The translations under genes and the position numbers were made by a program. Shown here in pieces: positions 31,597 through 40,406 of a DNA stretch of 64,000 nt (its first letter is position 1; each line of letters begins with the position of its first letter). The DNA is from Candidatus Terraquivivens tengchongensis (GTDB taxonomy: Archaea; Thermoproteota; Nitrososphaeria_A; Caldarchaeales; Wolframiiraptoraceae): NCBI GenBank assembly GCA_023268355.1, contig JALNJK010000004.1, positions 1 through 64,000 on the forward strand, given 5' to 3'. Under the pieces are notes generated by a model. It worked only from the letters and a program-made list of their open reading frames with translations. It was not told the DNA's origin and ran no database searches.

Positions 31597-34500
31597 GTGA
31601 TACCAGTAATATACGAAGACTTATGCATCGTCTGCAAAAAGGACGTGTCTTCGGAGGAAATTTCTGAAATAAAGTGTAGCGTCAAGAACGTTCCGTTCAA
31701 CTCAGCGGTACGTGTTGATGAAGAAACAGAACTCGAAAACTTATTCAGGAAAATATTGGGTGAACCGAGAGAAATACAAAAGTTTTGGATAAAAAGGTTT
31801 GTCAGGAATGAAAGCTTCACCGTCGTGGCTCCGACCGGAATCGGAAAAACCGCTTTCGGGTTGATCGCCTCACTCTTTTTAGCATTAAAGGGAAAGAAAA
31901 ATTACGTTATAGTCCCCACGACGATATTAGTTGAACAATGCGTTAATGAGCTGAGAAACTTTTGCTTAAAGATAGGTAAAAGTGTAGGTATGAACGAAAA
32001 GGGAGACGTAACATTAGCTTTCTACCATGAAAAAATTGATAGAGAAGAGAAAGGAAAATTCGAGGAAATCCTCAAGAATGGTGACTTTAACATTTTGGTA
32101 ACTACAGCCGCCTTTCTTTCCAAGAGGTTTGAGAAGTTCAAGAACATCCATTTCAACTTCATATTCGTTGATGATGTAGATGCTATCTTGAAAGCCTCAA
32201 AAAACGTGGAAAGGATTCTATATCTTCTAGGGTTTAAGAAGATCAATGGAGAATGGGCTGGTGAACCAAGAGGTGTCCTAGTAGTTTCTACGGCGACCAC
32301 GAGCAAAGGCAAGGCTACAATGCTGTTTAGAAAATTGTTAAATTTCGACGTCGGCTCCTCTTTCTTCACGGTTAGGAATGTTGAAGATTTTTACTTAAAC
32401 TTGGAAGGACCAGAAAAAGTAAAGGAGATTCTAAGAATCATGGGCAAGGGCTGCATAATTTATGCCCGAAATAGTGAGGAGGCTGAAAAATATTACAATG
32501 CATTAAAGGATGAATTCAGGATTGGACTCGTGTTGGCTGGGAGGAAGGAGGATTATGATCTTTTTTGCGAGGGTAGTGTTGACCATCTAATTGGAACGTC
32601 GTATTATTATGGTTTACTCGTTAGAGGGTTGGACCTCCCTCAGAAGATAAGATATGTTATTTTCATCGGTGCCCCTGTTTTAAGATTCAAATACGAAGCC
32701 CTAACACCTAAGCTGATAAAGGTTCTGGCATTGAGCTTACAGGAAGAAGAACCCATACGGAGAAATCTTCCGTTAATACTCAGTTTGGAGAAACATCCAG
32801 AAAAACTGGAAGAAATTAAAAAACTGATAAGCGAAATTTTGCAAAGAAGAAAAGTCGAAGATTTCGTCATAAAAGAAAATGAAATAATACTTCCAGATCT
32901 CAAAACTTACATCCAGGGCTCCGGGAGATCGTCCAGGCTAACCATTAACGGTCTAACGAAGGGCGCGTCATTTTTGTTGGAAGAAGACGAAGAAATATTG
33001 AATGCATTCATCAAAAGAGCAAAATATTACGACATAACGTTTAAGGTCTTCAACAATGCTGACTTCGAGTCATTAAAGAAAGAAATTGATGAGACCAGAA
33101 TACTCAGACATCGTGCGATTGAGGAAATAAGGCCTGCAGTATTCATCGTCGAAAGTCCGACGAAAGCAAGAATAATATCAAGGTTTTTTGGACGTCCAAG
33201 CATTAAAGTTCTCAATAATTTGATTGTGTACGAGGTTGCGAGCCAAAATTATGTGCTATCTATAACTGCGTGTCTCGGCCATATAGTTGACCTAGTTGTG
33301 GATAGAGGTTTTCACGGAGTTCAGGTTAACGGCAACTTCACACCGATATACACGACAATAAAGCGATGTAAACGATGCAACTATCAGTTCACCAACAAAC
33401 AGGACAGATGTCCAATGTGCGGATACGATGATATAGACGACTCGGCAGATAGGATAGATGCTATCAGAAACATTGCTTACCAAACAGGATTGGTCATAAT
33501 AGGTACCGACCCGGATGCTGAGGGTGAGAAGATTGCTTGGGACTTAAAAAACATCCTAAGTGGATTAGCCGAGATAAAACGTGCAGAATTTCACGAGGTC
33601 ACACCTATGGCACTCATGAAGGCCTTTTCAAACTTAAGGAACATCAACGAAGATCTTGTGAAGGCTCAAATACTCCGGAGAATAGAAGATAGGTGGATAG
33701 GTTTTGTCCTTTCGCAATTACTCTGGAAACGTTTTGGAGATTATAACCTGTCTGCAGGCAGGGTTCAAACGCCCGTTCTAGGATGGGTAATCCAGCGTGC
33801 GGATGAATTCAAGAAGAAAAAGAAGGTTGCTTACGCTCCGCAACTGGGCTTAGCTTTTGAAGAGCTGGAAGATGAACAAAAACGGCTACGTATAGAAATC
33901 TCGCTAATAGAAGAGAAGTGGGAAAAACGCTTACCGCTCCCGCCCTATACAACAGATGAGATGCTGAGAGATGCTAACAGAATTCTACAGTTGAGCTCTG
34001 ATGTGACGATGAAACTTGCCCAAGGCCTTTTCGAGAGCGGCTTCGTCACTTATCACAGAACGGACTCGACATATGTAAGCGATGTCGGGCTAAGGATCGC
34101 AAAGGAGTTTCTTAGAGAAGATTTTGCAGGTAGGCATTGGTCCGTGGCTGAGGGTGCTCATGAATGCATAAGACCTACGAGGCCTTGGGATAGGTTCACG
34201 CTCCAGAGAATGATCTATGAGGGAGTCGTACCGGCCGAGGAGATGACAGCCAAACACTTCGCTCTTTACGACCTAATCTTTAGGCGTTTCATGGCAAGCC
34301 AGTGTCGTGAGTTTGAGGTTAAAGTCAAGAAATACCTATTGAAGTTTTTGGATAAAGAGAAGATAGTCGAGAGGATAGTCGAAGCGAGAGGAAGGGCTTT
34401 AGAACTCTACAGAAGTATAGTTGTTGATAAGGAGCTTCCAGAAGGGGTCCACGATGTCGAGTTAGAATACCGGGTAGTGCCTTTAGCTTACCCCTACACG

Positions 34501-34794
34501 CAGGCCGATGTAATAAGGCTCATGAAGGAGAGGGCAATAGGCAGACCATCCACATACGCAACCATAATCGATAAGCTTTTCCGAAGGGGGTACGTCACAG
34601 AAAGAAACCGTCTACTCTTCCCAACAAATGTTGGGCGTAAGGTCTTTGAATTTTTGGAAAAGAATTATGGCAGTTTTGTATCCGAAGAGAGAACTAGGCT
34701 TTTGCTCAAGATGATGGACGATGTTGAAAGTAGAGCAGCCAACTATGAGGATATGTTAAGAGACATCTATGAGGAGATCAAAAGGATAAGCTAG
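31597..34794 (+). CDS. rgy: Reverse gyrase
   Basis: A 1065-aa fusion of a helicase-like module and a type IA topoisomerase that adds positive supercoils, found in (hyper)thermophiles. Helicase half: Walker A 'APTGIGKTAFG', 'VPTTILVEQC', DEAD-like 'VDDVDAIL', 'VVSTATTS', 'GSGRSSRL'. Topoisomerase half: Toprim 'VFIVESPTKARIISRFFGRP' and 'GTDPDAEGEKIAW', zinc finger 'CKRCNYQFTNKQDRCPMCG', and the active-site tyrosine in 'FVTYHRTDSTYV'. The N-terminal zinc finger keeps only 'CIVC' and one further cysteine at about 27, so it looks partly lost. The helicase half reads more AT-rich than the topoisomerase half. No intein. Confidence 0.95.
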   Translation: MIPVIYEDLCIVCKKDVSSEEISEIKCSVKNVPFNSAVRVDEETELENLFRKILGEPREIQKFWIKRFVRNESFTVVAPTGIGKTAFGLIASLFLALKGKKNYVIVPTTILVEQCVNELRNFCLKIGKSVGMNEKGDVTLAFYHEKIDREEKGKFEEILKNGDFNILVTTAAFLSKRFEKFKNIHFNFIFVDDVDAILKASKNVERILYLLGFKKINGEWAGEPRGVLVVSTATTSKGKATMLFRKLLNFDVGSSFFTVRNVEDFYLNLEGPEKVKEILRIMGKGCIIYARNSEEAEKYYNALKDEFRIGLVLAGRKEDYDLFCEGSVDHLIGTSYYYGLLVRGLDLPQKIRYVIFIGAPVLRFKYEALTPKLIKVLALSLQEEEPIRRNLPLILSLEKHPEKLEEIKKLISEILQRRKVEDFVIKENEIILPDLKTYIQGSGRSSRLTINGLTKGASFLLEEDEEILNAFIKRAKYYDITFKVFNNADFESLKKEIDETRILRHRAIEEIRPAVFIVESPTKARIISRFFGRPSIKVLNNLIVYEVASQNYVLSITACLGHIVDLVVDRGFHGVQVNGNFTPIYTTIKRCKRCNYQFTNKQDRCPMCGYDDIDDSADRIDAIRNIAYQTGLVIIGTDPDAEGEKIAWDLKNILSGLAEIKRAEFHEVTPMALMKAFSNLRNINEDLVKAQILRRIEDRWIGFVLSQLLWKRFGDYNLSAGRVQTPVLGWVIQRADEFKKKKKVAYAPQLGLAFEELEDEQKRLRIEISLIEEKWEKRLPLPPYTTDEMLRDANRILQLSSDVTMKLAQGLFESGFVTYHRTDSTYVSDVGLRIAKEFLREDFAGRHWSVAEGAHECIRPTRPWDRFTLQRMIYEGVVPAEEMTAKHFALYDLIFRRFMASQCREFEVKVKKYLLKFLDKEKIVERIVEARGRALELYRSIVVDKELPEGVHDVELEYRVVPLAYPYTQADVIRLMKERAIGRPSTYATIIDKLFRRGYVTERNRLLFPTNVGRKVFEFLEKNYGSFVSEERTRLLLKMMDDVESRAANYEDMLRDIYEEIKRIS

Positions 34795-34841
34795 AAATGC
34801 GTCTTGACATAAAACTTCACCTGGTTACATAATACCAAGAA

Positions 34842-34852
34842 TTTTTATAAAG
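34842..34852 (+). promoter_or_regulatory. TATA box for the alcohol dehydrogenase gene
   Basis: TTTTTATAAAG, centred about 27 nt before the ATG at 34874, consistent with a leaderless transcript; there is no ribosome binding site before the ATG. Confidence 0.6.
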
Positions 34853-34873
34853 CGTCACGAGAATCTACTAAAT

Positions 34874-35887
34874 ATGAAAGCAGCACTCCTCTATAAGCCA
34901 GCCCCTGTCGAGAAGGATCCGATCGTTATCGAAGATGTACCAGTACCCGAACCAAAAGATAATCAGATTCTAGTTAAGGTAGAAGCATGCGGTGTGTGTA
35001 GATCGAACCTTCACATGATCGAAGGGGATTGGGTTAAGTATGGCTTACCGTCAAAATTACCGATAATACCTGGACATGAGATAGTTGGCACGATACACGA
35101 AATCGGTCGGGGCGTGGAAGGTCTGAGCATTAGGCAGAGGGTTGGCATTCAACCACTCTGGACTGCTTGCGGTAGGTGTGAGTATTGCCTGAGGGGTTTT
35201 GAGCACCTTTGCCCTAGCAAGAAGATAACTGGTGAGACCGTTGATGGTGGGTATGCTGAGTACGTTCTCGCTGATTGGCGATACGTCTATCCGATCCCTG
35301 ACAACTTAGACACGATCGAAGCCGCTCCGCTTTTCTGTCCTGGTGTGACAGCGTACGGTGCGGTGCTTAAGGCGGAGCTGAAGCCAGGGAAGAGGGTAGC
35401 AGTCTTCGGTATAGGTGGAGTAGGTCACATGGTCGTCCAAATCGCTAAGCTTTATGGCGCTGAGGTCTTGGCAGTCAGCAGGAATAAAGCACATCTGGAG
35501 GTTGCAAAAGAGCTTGGAGCCGACGTAATAATAAATTCATCAACCAGCGACCCAGTGGAGGAGATAAGGAAACTGGGCGGGGTTGATGCCAGCATAGTCT
35601 TCGCGCCTTCAGATGTTGCCGCAGAGCAGGCTATAAAGGTCACAAAACCATTCGGAACAATAGTCATGGGCGTTCACGTCAAACTTGGCGAATTCTTCTT
35701 CCATGAAGAGAAAAGAATAGTCGGCTCGGTGATCGGCTCGAGGTGGATGATGAGGGACGTGATAAAGTTGGCACGTGCCGGAAAGATAAAGCCAGTCTGC
35801 GAAAAATATCCTTTAGAGAAAGTGAACGAAGTCTTAAAGAAGCTAAAGATGGGCGAAGTCAGGGCAAGGGCCGTCCTAGTACCCTAA
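34874..35887 (+). CDS. Zinc-dependent alcohol dehydrogenase (MDR family)
   Basis: A 337-aa medium-chain dehydrogenase. The catalytic zinc site is 'CGVCRSNLHMIEGDW' and 'IPGHEIVG'; the structural zinc site is 'CGRCEYCLRGFEHLCPSKK' with four cysteines; the cofactor fold has 'VAVFGIGGVGHMVVQIAK' (G-x-G-x-x-G). It interconverts an alcohol and aldehyde or ketone with NAD(P)H; the substrate cannot be predicted. Its own promoter is clear. The 3' end overlaps the convergent cofD gene by 4 nt. Confidence 0.93.
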   Translation: MKAALLYKPAPVEKDPIVIEDVPVPEPKDNQILVKVEACGVCRSNLHMIEGDWVKYGLPSKLPIIPGHEIVGTIHEIGRGVEGLSIRQRVGIQPLWTACGRCEYCLRGFEHLCPSKKITGETVDGGYAEYVLADWRYVYPIPDNLDTIEAAPLFCPGVTAYGAVLKAELKPGKRVAVFGIGGVGHMVVQIAKLYGAEVLAVSRNKAHLEVAKELGADVIINSSTSDPVEEIRKLGGVDASIVFAPSDVAAEQAIKVTKPFGTIVMGVHVKLGEFFFHEEKRIVGSVIGSRWMMRDVIKLARAGKIKPVCEKYPLEKVNEVLKKLKMGEVRARAVLVP

Positions 35888-36822
35888 GCTTTTTTATATA
35901 CCGAGGCTACATCCAAGACAAATTTTGCCAACCTAATCCTGTCATCCTTAGTCTTCATCAGTGTGTTAGTTACAACAGCCTTTATGCCCAGTTTTTCAAC
36001 TTCATGCACGAGTGGTGCATCAACCTCATCCATTACAAATATGTCTAGGAAGTCGGAATATAGTTTGGCTACACCTAGAGCAGAGACCTCGATCCCCAAG
36101 TACCTCATCATCTTGTCTGCAGGTCCCTTGACGACGGTACCGCCAATTATAGGCGAAACAGCGATCTTCTTGGCTTTAGTTTCCCTTAGGACTTGACGTA
36201 CGCCCTTAATGGCGAGTATCGTACCTATGCTCACCAAAGGGTTGCTTGGACATACGATAACGACCTTGGCATCCATTATTGATTCTATAACGCCCGGCGC
36301 AGGCTTCGCACCCTCAACACCATCGTACACAATCCCGTGAACGACATCAACGGCACCTCTCTTCACCAAATATTCTTGAAAATGTATGATGCCCGTGTCG
36401 GTCTTTATCTTTGTCGCGAAGTAATCGTCAGTCATCGGTATGATCCTTTGCTTGATGCGAAGCTTGGCACATATGTCCTTCGTAACTTCGGAGAGCTTGT
36501 AACCGGACCTTAACATCATTGTCCTGTGGATATGGGTTGCTAGGTCTCTATCTCCGAGCCTGAACCAAGTATCGTGACCGTAAGCCTCCAACATCTCAAG
36601 GCAGTTGAATGTATCGTTCTTTATGCCCCAGCCTTTTTCCTCGTCCACCAATCCTGCCAAAGTGTAAGTGATTATGTCAAGGTCAGGTGAGATGTGCAAA
36701 CCATGGAACTCACAGTCGTCTCCTGTGTTAACGATTATCGTGAGCTCTTCAGGCGGAACTATCGAGGAAAGCCCATCAATAAGCTTAGCAGCTCCGACAC
36801 CACCAGCAAGCGTAGTTATCAT
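35884..36822 (-). CDS. cofD: 2-phospho-L-lactate transferase CofD (F420 biosynthesis)
   Basis: A 312-aa enzyme that joins Fo to the activated 3-carbon unit made by CofC, giving F420-0 (or its dehydro form if phosphoenolpyruvate is used). 'MITTLAGGVGAAKLIDGL' with 'IIVNTGDDCEFHGLHISPDLD' is the CofD signature; 'VVIVCPSNPLVSIGTILAI' and 'GGTVVKGPADKMM' complete the fold. I start at ATG 36822, which overlaps the stop of the upstream nitroreductase gene as ATGA; the longer frame (36849) lies inside that gene. Translational coupling suggests the two proteins act in one pathway. Confidence 0.93.
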   Translation of the reverse strand: MITTLAGGVGAAKLIDGLSSIVPPEELTIIVNTGDDCEFHGLHISPDLDIITYTLAGLVDEEKGWGIKNDTFNCLEMLEAYGHDTWFRLGDRDLATHIHRTMMLRSGYKLSEVTKDICAKLRIKQRIIPMTDDYFATKIKTDTGIIHFQEYLVKRGAVDVVHGIVYDGVEGAKPAPGVIESIMDAKVVIVCPSNPLVSIGTILAIKGVRQVLRETKAKKIAVSPIIGGTVVKGPADKMMRYLGIEVSALGVAKLYSDFLDIFVMDEVDAPLVHEVEKLGIKAVVTNTLMKTKDDRIRLAKFVLDVASVYKKA

Positions 36823-37442
36823 ACAGGATTCCCCCAAAAGTTTAGACATGCAACTTCACTTAACGGTTTTCTGGGAGGTTTTGACGATATGCCTCCACGT
36901 GAGACTTCCACGATTGCTTGTGGCTCGAAAGAGTCAGGGATCTTTAAAACTCTCTTTACGACTTCTGGAGCAAACAGCGCGCTGCTCCTCCAACAAGCTG
37001 ATATGCCCATCGCATGGAACGCCAAAAGCATATTTTCTATCGCGGCGGCGACCGATTGGACTGCCATTATGTATTCGCACATCCTCCGTCTATCGTCAGG
37101 GTACTTGTGCATGTCTTCCATCGTAAGACATACCACGATGATAACCGATGCCTTCATGCTTCTTTCCGTTGATGTTCTTACCGTTTCGTCTATGATCTTT
37201 TCATCCAGCCCGTCTCTCCTTAAATCATCACGCCATAAAGCTGCCATTTCTTCGATCAGTTTTTCTTTTACTCTTGAATCTTTAACGATGACAAACCTCC
37301 AAGGTTGAGCATTATGTGCTGAGGGTGCGGAAGTCGCAACCTCCAGCGCCCTTATAACCTCATCAAGCGAGACATCCCCACCGCCCGGAACCTTTGCACT
37401 CGCCCTTGAGGATATAAATGAAAGGATATTTTGGGGCTCCAT
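36819..37442 (-). CDS. FMN nitroreductase resembling the FbiB C-terminal domain (dehydro-F420-0 reductase-like)
   Basis: A 207-aa flavin reductase. 'APSAHNAQPWRFVIVKD' is the FMN-binding opening; 'ALWRDDLRRDGLDEKII' and 'YIMAVQSVAAAIENMLLAFH' with 'GISACWRSSALFAPEVVKRV' follow, ending in 'PPRKPLSEV'. This order and spacing resembles the C-terminal domain of actinobacterial FbiB, which reduces dehydro-F420-0. The ATGA overlap with cofD supports an F420 role. General nitroreductases have similar openings, so the precise reaction is an inference. It is divergent from the LarA-like gene. Confidence 0.75.
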   Translation of the reverse strand: MEPQNILSFISSRASAKVPGGGDVSLDEVIRALEVATSAPSAHNAQPWRFVIVKDSRVKEKLIEEMAALWRDDLRRDGLDEKIIDETVRTSTERSMKASVIIVVCLTMEDMHKYPDDRRRMCEYIMAVQSVAAAIENMLLAFHAMGISACWRSSALFAPEVVKRVLKIPDSFEPQAIVEVSRGGISSKPPRKPLSEVACLNFWGNPV

Positions 37443-37508
37443 TGCGACACTATATACACAATCACTTATATCAATCTTATTAACCTACTACGGGAAGGTC
37501 GGAACGAT

Positions 37509-38747
37509 TTGGTTGAGCTTTGGCTAAAGTATGGCAAAACAGAGATCTTTGTTGACGTACCATCGGAGACGCAGTGCTTTATAGCAGAACCTGGTAAGCC
37601 GGCCGAAGTCGAGAACGTTGAAGCAGAGGTAGAATCGGCTATCGAGAGTTTAGGGTATGGGGAGCTTGAAAGTTTAATCCGTTCCTCAAAGAAAATTTCG
37701 CTCTTGGTTGATACACAATTGCCCGCTGAAAGTTTCTTACGTGTCTACAGAAAACTAATAGATTTTTTTATTCAACACAAGAGCGACGGAAAATCTTTCA
37801 GCATATTGCTTTCGCCTTGGAGGTATGGAAAGGTAGGGATCGAAAATTTTACAAGCGTTGAAGGCATTGATGTTACCAAGGTTAATGTAGTCGTCGTGGA
37901 CCGTTACTCAGAATCTTCTGGATGGGTTTTGGACGATGCTAGCGGTCTCCAGGTTCATCACGAATACTTGAGTAGCGACCTGAAGCTCGTACTCACGCCT
38001 ACAGAACATCATGGTGCCTACGGCTTACTTGATTACAGACATGCAGTTATTATGGGAACAGCATATGCAAAATCAAAACCGAAACGTGCGAAGAGTATAG
38101 AAAGCCTGTGGGAGGTTGCTAACAATCTTAAACCTGCTCTTGTCTTCCAGACGGTTCACTCAGATAAACAAGGACTTGTGAAAATTTTCGCGGGACAGCC
38201 AGAACGGGTTAGGGCTTCTGCATCCAGTTTGGCCCATGACATCTTAACGGTAAGGTTGAAGAATAAAACAGATATACTTATGGTGAGCCCGGGTGGTGCA
38301 CCATACGACTCAACATTGATGAATGCGCTCCAGGCTTTAGGAAATCTTGATCACATAATAAAGAACGATGGTGTCTTAATACTAGCGAGCGAGTGTAGCA
38401 ATGGATTGGGTGGTGCTGAATTCGCAGCGGAGTTGGGCAGGTATGTAGCAGAGAAAGACGATTACCGGCCGCCAAGCATAATTAACCACGAAGCCGTACT
38501 CATCAATAAGTTTAAACTCTTGTCTAGAAAGTGTAAGGTAGCTCTAGTCTCAACGCTACCTAAGGCCTACGTGGAAAGGTTATTGGAAGCGAAGGCGTTT
38601 GACACTTTATCGGATGCACTCTCCTATGCTTTTAGGATAAAAGGAAAAGAATGCGGCATAACCTTGATCCCAAATGCAGCAAGAATCTCAGCATCAATAG
38701 AAGGAGAGGGGTACAAAGGTCAGTATGAGAATTCCAATAACCCCTAG
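37509..38747 (+). CDS. LarA-like (lactate racemase family) protein, catalytic residues unclear
   Basis: A 412-aa protein. The start 'LWLKYGKTEIFVDVPSETQC' parallels the 'Y-G...I-x-[IV]-P' opening of LarA proteins, 'EVESAIESLG' and 'ISLLVDTQLPAESF' the 'A...PIGS' and 'SD-x-TRP-x-P' parts, and 'DLKLVLTPTEHHGAYGLLDY' the 'P-H-x-x-G-F-S-G-G-x-K' region. The lysine that carries the nickel-pincer cofactor in LarA is not evident there, so racemase activity is doubtful. I chose TTG 37509, which follows a TATA (about 37464-37470) and GGGAAGG; an earlier TTG at 37431 lies inside the divergent gene. The 3' end overlaps the convergent protease gene by 54 nt. Confidence 0.65.
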   Translation: MVELWLKYGKTEIFVDVPSETQCFIAEPGKPAEVENVEAEVESAIESLGYGELESLIRSSKKISLLVDTQLPAESFLRVYRKLIDFFIQHKSDGKSFSILLSPWRYGKVGIENFTSVEGIDVTKVNVVVVDRYSESSGWVLDDASGLQVHHEYLSSDLKLVLTPTEHHGAYGLLDYRHAVIMGTAYAKSKPKRAKSIESLWEVANNLKPALVFQTVHSDKQGLVKIFAGQPERVRASASSLAHDILTVRLKNKTDILMVSPGGAPYDSTLMNALQALGNLDHIIKNDGVLILASECSNGLGGAEFAAELGRYVAEKDDYRPPSIINHEAVLINKFKLLSRKCKVALVSTLPKAYVERLLEAKAFDTLSDALSYAFRIKGKECGITLIPNAARISASIEGEGYKGQYENSNNP

Positions 38748-39833
38748 AAGGGCTAGCTTCCTTTTCTTCGAGAGTGGTGAGACCTGGTCAAGCGGTACTA
38801 TATCGGGCGTTCGAGAAGACATAAGTAAGATTAAGATGCCCAGCAAAAAGTACCCCATTACTATTAGAATGAGCGCCGAAACATACGAAGCCACGATGTA
38901 TTGCTTCCTCGATAGTAGCGGCCTAAAGATTCTGCCACCATCAAGTTGCCATGCTGGGAATAAGTTTATTGCGGTCACTACCATACCAAGCCACGCTGCA
39001 AAACCTAGCGTGGAAAAGAAAGGTACCATGTCTGGTTTACCAAAGATGGGTCTAATCAAATAGAATGCGAGCGGTGAAGGTAAAAATACTCCTCCTTCCC
39101 TTGTTATTAGCGTTTGGACAACTTCATATTCTGACACACTCAGCCAGTTAGCCGTCAGAAAGGCCGCAATCGTTACAAAGATGCTCACGATGAATCCCGT
39201 GATAGGGCCACTTATGCCGCTATCAAATAGACTGTCCTTATTTATCGCGGGATCTTTCTGGAATATTACCGCACCGAATGTTGGCATGAGACCTGGTACT
39301 CCCGGTATGAAGTATGGGGGCGTTGCACCTATGCCACTAGACCTAGCTGAAAGAAGATGACCAAATTCATGCAGACCTATTATAGCCATGAGAGCCACTG
39401 CAAAAAACAATGTGTTCAATAAAATGTCCGTAAAGTTGAACCGACCGAATATTTTTGAAAATATGTCTGCATACGACACGGAACGCAGGTATCCATCGAT
39501 GAGTACTGTACCAATAGTCACAAAGAACAATATTAAAGGCATCCTACTCGTTTTTTCAGTGACCCTTCTGTAAGGAAACACCCTTATGAGTACCTTATTA
39601 CCATCTCGAACTGCCATTGGAAGGTATCCAATCTTCCTCAAGTCAAAAACTAATGCTTTAAACGGTTCTTTAATGGAGCGTTCCTTTATAACGAAGGATA
39701 GGACGTTTTCTTCAAAAAACACGTCCTCGACCGTGAACCTTTTCATAACAAGAGCCTTTATGCCCTCTAAGTCCTCTAAACCGTACCCGAATTCTGACAA
39801 ATGCGTCGCAACAACCTTTACATTAAACCTCAA
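38694..39833 (-). CDS. M50 (site-2 protease) family membrane metalloprotease
   Basis: A 379-aa membrane protease. After a soluble N-terminal domain of about 95 residues come about six membrane helices. The zinc site is 'IGLHEFGHLLSARSSGI' (HExxH) and 'WQLDGGRIFRPLL' (L-D-G-G). 'PYFIPGVPGLMPTFGAVIFQ' matches the conserved segment between them. Such enzymes cut within membranes to release regulators; the target is unknown. It starts at ATG 39833, divergent from the acetyltransferase gene. Confidence 0.9.
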   Translation of the reverse strand: MRFNVKVVATHLSEFGYGLEDLEGIKALVMKRFTVEDVFFEENVLSFVIKERSIKEPFKALVFDLRKIGYLPMAVRDGNKVLIRVFPYRRVTEKTSRMPLILFFVTIGTVLIDGYLRSVSYADIFSKIFGRFNFTDILLNTLFFAVALMAIIGLHEFGHLLSARSSGIGATPPYFIPGVPGLMPTFGAVIFQKDPAINKDSLFDSGISGPITGFIVSIFVTIAAFLTANWLSVSEYEVVQTLITREGGVFLPSPLAFYLIRPIFGKPDMVPFFSTLGFAAWLGMVVTAINLFPAWQLDGGRIFRPLLSRKQYIVASYVSALILIVMGYFLLGILILLMSSRTPDIVPLDQVSPLSKKRKLALLGVIGILILTFVPLSFY

Positions 39834-39887
39834 TAAATATCTTTATCTAACCCTTTGGAATGAAAGATATGTGTTGGTGGTGCGCAC

Positions 39888-40397
39888 GTGGAAGGTCTTT
39901 CGAAATGCGTTGAAATTCCACCAAACATTATTATAAGAAACATAAATAATCCAAACGAGCTACTTCAAGTAATGTACATTAACAGACTGTGCCTCCCGGA
40001 AAACTATACGTTCTCTTTCTTTGAGACGCTTTATAGGGATGCCCCGAAAGCTTTCTTTGTCGCAGAATGTAATGGGAAAATAGTGGGCTACGTGATGTGT
40101 AGGGTAGAGAGGACATTTTCAAAGATAGATAGGTTTAAGTTGAAGAAGGTGGGTCACATAGTCTCCATAGCAGTCCTTCCTGAATATAGGCGGATGCATA
40201 TAGGTACGTCTTTAATGAAGTGTGCAATGGATGCGCTGAAGCATGAGTATGACTGCTACGAAGTTTACTTAGAAGTAAGGGTTTCCAACGAACCCGCCAT
40301 CACGATGTACGAGAAACTTGGCTTCCAAAAAGTGGAGGTACAGACACGCTATTATATGGATGGCGAAGACGCATACGTAATGGCGAGAAAACTTTAA
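39888..40397 (+). CDS. GNAT N-acetyltransferase, RimI/Ard1-like
   Basis: A 169-aa GNAT protein. 'FFVAECNGKIVGYVMCRVER' forms strands 2-4, 'GHIVSIAVLPEYRRMHIGTS' the acetyl-CoA loop (R-x-x-x-[IL]-G-x), and 'VYLEVRVSNEPAITMYEKLG' and 'FQKV' the C-terminal substrate part, the pattern of RimI and archaeal N-terminal acetyltransferases. It likely acetylates protein N-termini. GTG start at 39888 with GGTGGTG 8 nt upstream. It converges on the nucleotidyltransferase gene. Confidence 0.88.
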   Translation: MEGLSKCVEIPPNIIIRNINNPNELLQVMYINRLCLPENYTFSFFETLYRDAPKAFFVAECNGKIVGYVMCRVERTFSKIDRFKLKKVGHIVSIAVLPEYRRMHIGTSLMKCAMDALKHEYDCYEVYLEVRVSNEPAITMYEKLGFQKVEVQTRYYMDGEDAYVMARKL

Positions 40398-40406
40398 TGT
40401 CATCAT

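Noticed and set aside
31597-34794. Intein in reverse gyrase
   Set aside because: The protein is continuous through all motifs with no Cys/Ser splice junction or homing-endonuclease segment.
36694-37308. Open frame of 204 codons on the + strand
   Set aside because: It is antisense to cofD and the nitroreductase gene, both strongly supported.
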